From NCBI GenBank assembly GCA_900312665.1, contig ONZQ02000004.1, positions 768,295 to 832,294 on the forward strand: DNA of 64,000 bases. Reading direction: 5' to 3'. This document shows, in pieces, positions 58,612 to 64,000 of the stretch. Both the position numbers and the translations under genes were made by a program. Each line of letters opens with the position of its first letter. Position 1 is the first letter of the stretch. The stretch is from Cephalotrichum gorgonifer (taxonomy: Eukaryota; Ascomycota; Sordariomycetes; Microascales; Microascaceae). The notes under the pieces are model-generated. The model searched no databases, was not told where the DNA came from, and saw only the letters and a list, made by a program, of their open reading frames with translations.

Positions 58612-58662
58612 ATGAGAGAATCCCGGGGATTTCCCACGCCGCCTAGTCATACCTGTTCATGA
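58612..58662 (+). CDS. Upstream ORF (16 codons) ending on the bZIP start codon
   Basis: ATG at 58612 opens a frame MRESRGFPTPPSHTCS whose TGA stop (58660-58662) overlaps the main ATG (58659-58661) as ATGA. It lies after the TATA-like element and in the presumed leader. Overlap of this kind can reduce or couple main-ORF translation. Whether it is translated is unknown. Confidence 0.55.
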   Translation: MRESRGFPTPPSHTCS

Positions 58663-59840
58663 GCCCGGGAACGCCAGTACACGACCATAGCGAGATTCCT
58701 GCCGTTCCGTCTATTCTCATCCGGGGCGCATCTCCCAACGAACCCAAGGACGCCCACTCACAGTCCGCGCCACCACCCCCCACCACTCCTTCCTCCAAAC
58801 CCCCCCGGAGTTCTTCTCTCCAAGTCCCGCAGGCCCGGACCTCGCGTCGAAAGAGAACTTCCTCCGAAGCGGGCCTTTCGTCTCCTGAGACAAATACCAC
58901 CGACGACATGTCCTCACGAAGCTCGAAGAGGGAATCGGAGTCTAGCTCCAAGAGGCATTCCGGATCCGGATCGTCCAAGTCTAAGTCTAAGTCTAAGTCT
59001 CAAAAGTCCGATGACTGGGCCGAGGTGTCCGAGCCCGAAGAGAGGAGGAGGATCCAGAACCGGATCGCCCAGAGAAAGTTCCGTATGTTACTCGCTCACA
59101 CACACTCCACTTCCCTCTTCACCACGAAGGAGAGAGAAAAGCACCTGGACTAACTGAATGCTAACTGTAATATAGGCGAGAAGACGAGGGAAACCAAGGA
59201 GAGGGCAGAGCGAGATGCGCGGAATCAGCAGCACGCAGCCAGCTGCTATCAGGTCCCGTCGCCAAGTGACATCGCTTCGGAGCACGAGGTCTCGGGCCTC
59301 CCCTGGGGCACATTCTCCATGAGGCACGTCGTCTCTAGGGGCCACGAGGCGGCGAGCAGGCGCAGCAGCGGCCGAGGCGACTACATCCGCGAGGACGACC
59401 CGCGGTATCAGTCGTCCTTGCAGTACGGCGATAACGTCGCCTTCCCACCCGAGACGCCCTTCCAGCAGCAGCACGGGAGCCTGGGCGGCAGCAGCACGGG
59501 AGAGGACGGCTACTACGACGCGGACCCGCAGCTATTCTATGGATCTTCAGGTAACGCAACCCATGAACATCAACAAAACCAACATCGCCAAAGTGGGCGA
59601 TGAGATCCCAAGGGCATGTAGTTACTTCAGCCCAGGGCGACCAGCCTGGTTCACCCACCACACTGGTCATAACCGGATTCGGAGCCTCAGTAATGCTAAC
59701 ATCTCGTCCTCTGTCTAGATCAACCCTTCCTCGGCGACCAATTCAACTCGGCGGGCTGGCCCGAGAGCCCGGGCTATGGCCCTGTGCTTGGGTCGATGCC
59801 GGCGGCGCCGAGCCACGATGTCGATGGGACCTACTACTAG
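58659..59840 (+). CDS. bZIP-type transcription factor with basic region but no clear leucine zipper
   Basis: Exons 58659-59082, 59176-59550 and 59719-59840 give 306 residues. The N-terminal half is Ser/Pro-rich with an SKSKSKSKS run. The basic region reads EPEERRRIQNRIAQRKFREK (about residues 125-143, split by intron 1 after KF); NxxAQxxFR is the fungal AP-1-like DNA-contact signature. After it comes TRETKERAERDARNQQHAAS without leucines at heptad spacing. Later blocks are HEVSGLPWGTFSMRHVVSRG and a short end PESPGYGPVLGSMPAAPSHD. It is a likely nuclear regulator, targets unknown. A short upstream ORF overlaps its start. Large non-coding tracts on both sides fit a heavily regulated gene (inference). 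Confidence 0.85.
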
Positions 59841-62177
59841 CATCCTAGAGGTCATCCGAAGATTTCACGGGCTACCTGGTGACAACCCGAGGCCTAGCTC
59901 ACACTCCACTCTCCTCACTCTCTTCCGCCCTCTATACTCTACATGTACCCTCCACAATCCACACTCTTACATTCCACACTCTACTCGTACACACCTCCTC
60001 CGCTCATCCCATTCTTGCTGGATCTCCCGGCAATCTTTTTTTTCCCCCATCACGACGTCACGACTTTCGATTCTACCATTCCGGCCCGTCCTTTCTCTAC
60101 CCCCGCTCCCCCTCCTCCGGGGCGGGCCATCTTTCACCCCGTCGGGCTCCCTTTTCTTTCCGGCGATTTCCAGCTCGGCTAGGCTACCCTTTTTGTGTCT
60201 ATCAGTTTCGTTTCTATTCCACAGGTGGGGTGGGTGGTTTTTTTGCGCTAGACATGCGGTTCATTTTAGGAAATGAGGGGGGATCTGCTTTCGGCGCGCC
60301 TTGTTCTTTGTTCTTTTTTGCCTCCTTTGTTTTCGCAACATTTGCCTTTTTGATGTTATCAGTCTTGGGAGAGGAGGGAGGAGTTTTTGGGAAATGGCGG
60401 GGTTGATTCGACTTTTGCGGGAGAAAAAAAGACTCATTCAGTGTTGGTTAAACGGACAGGCTGTGATTTCCCCTTGCTTTGAGGGGGGTGGTCTAGTCAA
60501 TTGTTCTTTCTTTCTTTCTTTCTATGTTTCTTGTTCTAAGCGGATACAACCATGTTTTTCACGCGCACACACTCTATAGACGGAAATACAAATTTCAAAT
60601 AAATACGGGCCCCCCTTAGTGCGAATCTGGTTGCTAGTGGCATGTACAAGTACCGTGCCTACGGGATAAACATTTTGATGGGATAGATCCAGCTCCACAT
60701 CGCCGCTCTCTCAAGACTATTCCAAGCGATGGCAGGTATCACGAGTCGGAGTTAGGGGATGTAACATCACGAACGGATTAGTTGCTTTACAGCCAATTTG
60801 CAAGCAGTCCTAGGGGCCTGTCGCTCCCAAACAGAGCTGCATGTAAGATTATGGGTCCTAGTACAAGTACCAGCTTAATAATGGTCAACACTCGGAAGTC
60901 GTCCTGTGGCGTGGTCACCGCCACAGCCTTTCGTCAAGCACCGCCTTCTCGCAGTACGACTAAGGTCGAAACGTGGAAGAATAGCCGATTGGTCCGCTAG
61001 ATGATGTAGAGGGGGTGGCTTTTTGGAAGCGGAGAATACGATGTGGAAAGAAACGAGGCTAGAGGTTAAGCTGCATCGGGGGGGTCATGTGGCGCACGCA
61101 TTTTGCGAAGTAGGCAGGTGTGCTACGTGGCTGGATAGATACGGCACGTCGAGGCTTGTGGGTTGCTCTGCATTTGCGGGGATTTGGGGGGGGGATTGAA
61201 TGTCATCGGGTGGCCGGAGAAACACCGATGCTCCGGCGGGCGCATTCGGATTCGGATGGTGTTCATGTATGAGAGTGGATCTTCAAGGAGAATCTCATCT
61301 TGAGTACGAGTACGAGTGTGCCTTACACCCACAACGGGCATGGCCCGTTGTGTAAGGCTCTTGTCTATCTTGTTGGTGGCATTACTAAACACAGCTTCAA
61401 TCCAGTCGGTGGGGCTGACATGCATGGTTGAACCCCGTTCTGGTCAAGGCGATATTGACATGCGGGTTTAATCCGTCGGTGAGACGGGAAAGAGAGCCAA
61501 GGCAGAGACGGGTAGAAGGAAGAGGACAGTACTTGTGAGGACATAGGAGGGGGAGCGAAAAGCCGAGGGGGGAAGGGGGGGAGGATGTTAACCATTGATA
61601 TAGATGGCAGAGGTTGTCTGGCTTCAAGAGGCTGGCATGGGGCCAGCCCCGGAATCTCTGTCTCAGAATCGGTGTTGGGAACCAGTTAGTCGTCTCCGGC
61701 CTCCGGCCCGCAGGTGACCCCGGAGACCTGTCAGTGTGCCATGCGAGCGCCATGTGAGGGTCCCACTAAACTTTGATCTTCCTACACCGCCCGGCAGTAT
61801 TTTTCTCAACACGCCCCACTATGCGACAGAGCATGAGATGCTTCATGTTCATGTTCATGTTCATCGCTACCAAGACAGGTGTTTATCTACAAACTGCTTC
61901 TGAACCCTCTGCTCCCTCTAAGCAGCTACCAGGTATGTTACTGTATATTCCACGCTTATGTATACCTGCATAAACATGTATATGTATATATATACCTATC
62001 GGGAGGCTCCCATGTTTGGTGTCGATACAATCCTTATGCCCATACACTGCCATCGGTGTAGACATGAATTGCTTAAGCACTGGAGCACTCACAAGTATCT
62101 TATGTATAGCTAATTTTGACTTCCGGCAGCAGCACCCGTGACATTGGTTGAGTCTAAGAGCAACAGAGGAAAAGGCC
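59841..62177. other. Intergenic between bZIP-like and SMAP-domain genes
   Basis: This is 2.3 kb. The first 750 bases are T/C-rich (probable long 3' untranslated region, with a TTTC repeat near 60507-60521). A hairpin sits at 61320-61358. A TGTTCA repeat (about 61845-61866) and a possible 5'-leader intron of the SMAP gene (GTATGT at 61933 to CAG at 62129, branch-like GCTAAT) are at the right end. No gene is supported. Confidence 0.5.
61320..61358. repeat. Bulged 16-bp inverted repeat (hairpin)
   Basis: Outer arms GCCTTACA / TGTAAGGC and inner arms CAACGGGC / GCCCGTTG pair around an ATG loop; four unpaired bases (CCCA) lie on the left side. There is no T-run that would suggest a bacterial-type terminator, and the context is fungal intergenic DNA. 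Confidence 0.75.
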
Positions 62178-62958
62178 ATGTCTAAATCCAAGACCAAGGC
62201 AGGCGCCTCAGACGCCCAGAATACTCTCGAGGAGAGAAACAGGGCGCTGGACCGAGTAGAGTGGTTGAGGACCCTCGCCAAGAGATTCCTCCACGAGGCA
62301 AAGCACTCAGACGCCCAGGTCTCCAACGATGGAGAGCAGACGCTGGACCGGGTAGCGTGGTTGAAGTCGCTGGCAAAGAGATTTCTTGTCGAGGCGGACG
62401 AATTGGAGGCCAAGTGGAGTAGCGAGGTGAGCCGCTGGTTTATGCCACCCCCTAGCACCCTTATTTTTTCCCCCAGGCTATTAGCTAACATGGTCTCTGC
62501 AGGATGTGGTCATGAAGGGCAGCGAGGGTGAGACTAAGTCTGCCGGCGGCAAGAAACGTAAGATACAGTCTGCGAGCAAAATCACCGTCGACATCCCGGC
62601 GAAGGTCGAGGACAAGACGAAGACTTCGAAGAGCAAGGATGGCAAGGGCAAGAGTACGACTCGGGACTCCAGCACCGCCAACGTTACCCACAAGGATAAT
62701 GCTCCCAGCTCCGCCAACCTTGCCGACCGGTGGAACGTGACTGCTCTCGAAGGGGGCTCAGATAGGCAGAACAAGTTCATGAAGCTTCTCGGCGGCGGCA
62801 AGGTTGCCGCATCTGCCTCGTCGGCCCCTCCCAACGCCGGGAGACCCGCCTCGAAGCTTGATATTCATAGGGTCCAGGATGACCTTCAGAGGCAATACGA
62901 TGCCGGAATGCGCATGAAGTTTGAGGGGCAGGGGCAGAGGAGGGGCCTGGGCGGCTGA
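62178..62958 (+). CDS. SMAP (small acidic protein-like) domain protein with duplicated N-terminal block
   Basis: Exons 62178-62426 and 62503-62958 (intron 76 nt, GTGAGC donor, GCTAAC branch, GCAG acceptor) give 234 residues; an in-frame ATG at 62148 would add ten. The C-terminal SMAP domain is clear: LADRWNVTALEGGSDRQNKF, MKLLGGGK and, after an Ala-rich linker, DIHRVQDDLQRQYDAGMRMK with FEGQGQRRGLGG. The middle is Lys/Ser/Thr-rich (KKRKIQSASK, a possible nuclear signal). The N-terminus holds two copies of a motif, LDRVEWLRTLAKRFLHEA and LDRVAWLKSLAKRFLVEA, about 37 residues apart. The molecular function of the domain is not known to me. Confidence 0.85.
62208..62400 (+). repeat. Tandem coding duplication in the SMAP-domain gene
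   Basis: Unit 1 (about 62208-62305) and unit 2 (about 62306-62400) both start TCAGACGCCCAG and continue GCTGGACCGRGTAG(A/C)GTGGTTGA, then AAGAGATT. The DNA match is still high, so the duplication looks recent or is held by selection on LDRVxWLxxLAKRFLxEA. Confidence 0.75.
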
Positions 62959-63448
62959 AAGGGCCGAGGAGGTTTCTATGCCTCCCCCCGACCGACAGAC
63001 GGCTTATCGTGTTCTATCATGCGGGTGTTTCGGAGTGCTTCAGGGCGTTACACGGGTTAGACATCCTTCTGACAGACGGATTACTTAAAAAGAAAGGTAC
63101 TCAATCAAACTTGTATTCATAACGGCTCGGATGTGTAAACTTTCAATGAGATAGTACATGTATACTTGTGGAAGGACCTCCCAACGTGTCCCCCTCCCAC
63201 AACACGCGATTGTCGTCGCTCGGATCATATAGACAGTCGTGGGTGCCACCACGAAGCCTCCCTGCCACCTAACCTGGATATATAGCCTTCCTGACACCGC
63301 TCAACTCCTCAGAACCGCCATCCCCCCATTGTCTGATCCTGCTGAACGGATCATGCCTAGCTCGACTGGATCTATATACTGCTACCTCTCACCCCGGATA
63401 CGGTCGCATCTCGTTTCTGAGGTGGGGCATTTGTCTGATATCGGGGGT
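62959..63448. other. Tail-to-tail spacer of SMAP-domain gene and RAMP4
   Basis: This is 490 nt of probable 3' untranslated sequence from both genes. Nothing else recognised. Confidence 0.5.
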
Positions 63449-63954
63449 TTATCTGAAGAAGAAGCGCGAGATGAGCTCGAAGATTAAGCTTCCGAAGATG
63501 GCGAATCCGAGGATGACTACAATTCGGTAAGGTCAGTTCTCGTTCTTGAGAAACAGTAATAGAAGAGGAAGGAGGGAAGAGGATAGTGCTACGGCCAAGC
63601 CCAGACGGCCGTACGAGGGGAATCCAGCAGTAGCAGCCGGTGTCTCCTCGTGTCTTTTTGGACGAGGGACACCTCCAAGTAAAGGGCGGGGCAAATCTAG
63701 ATCGGGAGAGAGGGGGGAACTAACCCATCCATAGGGGGGAGATCGGCGACTTGGGGGTTTCCTTTGAGCGCTTCTTGAGCTGCTCGGTGGACTTGCCCAT
63801 GCGGCCCTCGTTCTCCTTTGCGAACTTCGCGTTCGCGCGGCGCTGGACGGGCGTTTGGACCTATGGCGTGGGCGTCGCCATTAGTTTACTGGGACGGAAT
63901 CTGGAGGACAAGACGAGGAGCTACGTCGCAGGATGCCATGGGGGAACATACCAT
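63449..63954 (-). CDS. YSY6: Stress-associated ER protein RAMP4/SERP1 (Ysy6)
   Basis: This is a small tail-anchored protein that binds the Sec61 translocon and helps membrane and secretory proteins in the ER. Exons 63954-63952, 63860-63725 and 63516-63449 give 68 residues, the family size. Exon 1 carries only the start codon (ATG then GTATGT). Exon 2 reads VQTPVQRRANAKFAKENEGR and MGKSTEQLKKRSKETPKSPI; exon 3 adds the membrane anchor VILGFAIFGSLIFELISRFF. Introns are 91 nt (branch ACTAAT) and 208 nt (acceptor TTGTAG). Because each exon is short, open-reading-frame searches miss it. The promoter lies to the right, mostly outside the window. Confidence 0.92.
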
Positions 63955-64000
63955 TGTGAATTGTGGAGGTATGGGTTATTATCTAGGTAGAAGTCGAAAA

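Larger units (their letters stand above)
47271..58658. other. 11.4-kb tract with no supportable gene
   Basis: Between mS41 and the bZIP-like gene I find no frame with family similarity, no convincing exon chain on either strand, and no tRNA or rRNA. The longest stop-free stretches lie across the N gap or are 100-180 codons with no recognisable features. It holds TG repeats (about 49706-49720), a GCGTT repeat (about 56238-56257), a doubled CACGAGTGCCGTGTCT-like unit (55894-55925), C- and G-homopolymers, and a 294-N gap. Base composition is near even, without the extreme AT bias of heavy repeat-induced mutation. It may hold long non-coding transcripts or distal control elements for the bZIP-like gene. 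That is inference. Confidence 0.5.

Noticed and set aside
1..64000. tRNA, rRNA, CRISPR, bacterial operon or intact transposon
   Set aside because: I looked for TpsiC-arm-like GGTTCGANNCC words, long terminal repeats, transposase or reverse-transcriptase motifs and spaced repeats; none was convincing by eye.

Overview
The window is nuclear DNA of a filamentous ascomycete (Pezizomycotina). Sordariomycetes is my best guess, from overall protein character only. The evidence is dense GC-rich genes broken by short introns (mostly about 50-120 nt) with GTAAGT/GTATGT-type donors, CTAAC-type branch sites and TAG/CAG acceptors, together with fungal-type proteins such as Med5, recyclin-1, Irc22, mS41 and a short bZIP. 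I see no prokaryotic, viral, rRNA, tRNA or CRISPR feature and no intact transposon. There are two assembly gaps: 20 N at 35700-35719 and 294 N at 52058-52351.

Left part (1-25 kb): aspartokinase (HOM3, +); recyclin-1 F-box protein (RCY1, +); a CLPTM1-family ER membrane protein (-); the COPII scaffold SEC16 (+); Elongator subunit ELP5 (-); a secreted pepsin-like protease (+) whose second catalytic motif reads DCGT; an ASX-homology/DEUBAD protein (+); and the R-SNARE SEC22 (+). Middle part (25-47.3 kb): an unrecognised Cys/His protein (-); checkpoint clamp subunit HUS1 (+); tri-snRNP protein SNRNP27 (+); a divergent pair of ornithine acetyltransferase ARG7 (-) and IGP dehydratase HIS3 (+); TRAP-alpha-like IRC22 (-); Mediator MED5 (-); the SHPRH/IRC20 SNF2-RING helicase (-); and mitoribosomal mS41 (+). 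Right part: about 11.4 kb with no gene I can support (47271-58658), then a bZIP-like factor (+) with an overlapping upstream ORF, a SMAP-domain protein (+) with a duplicated N-terminal block, and a three-exon RAMP4/YSY6 gene (-) at the right edge.

Functional threads: three amino-acid biosynthesis genes (HOM3, ARG7, HIS3) have GCN4/CPC1-like TGASTCA heptamers upstream, with one site inside the shared ARG7-HIS3 promoter. Six genes serve the early secretory or recycling pathway (RCY1, CLPTM1, SEC16, SEC22, IRC22, RAMP4), and a secreted protease lies among them. All gene models were spliced by eye. Each keeps one continuous reading frame across its proposed junctions, and two of them (HUS1, IRC20) need a GC-AG intron.

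I did not find a convincing new multi-gene system. The most interesting items are a duplicated block in SNRNP27 that could be either a protein repeat or a pair of related introns, the DCGT protease, the bZIP uORF that ends on the main start codon, and the large gene-poor tract.
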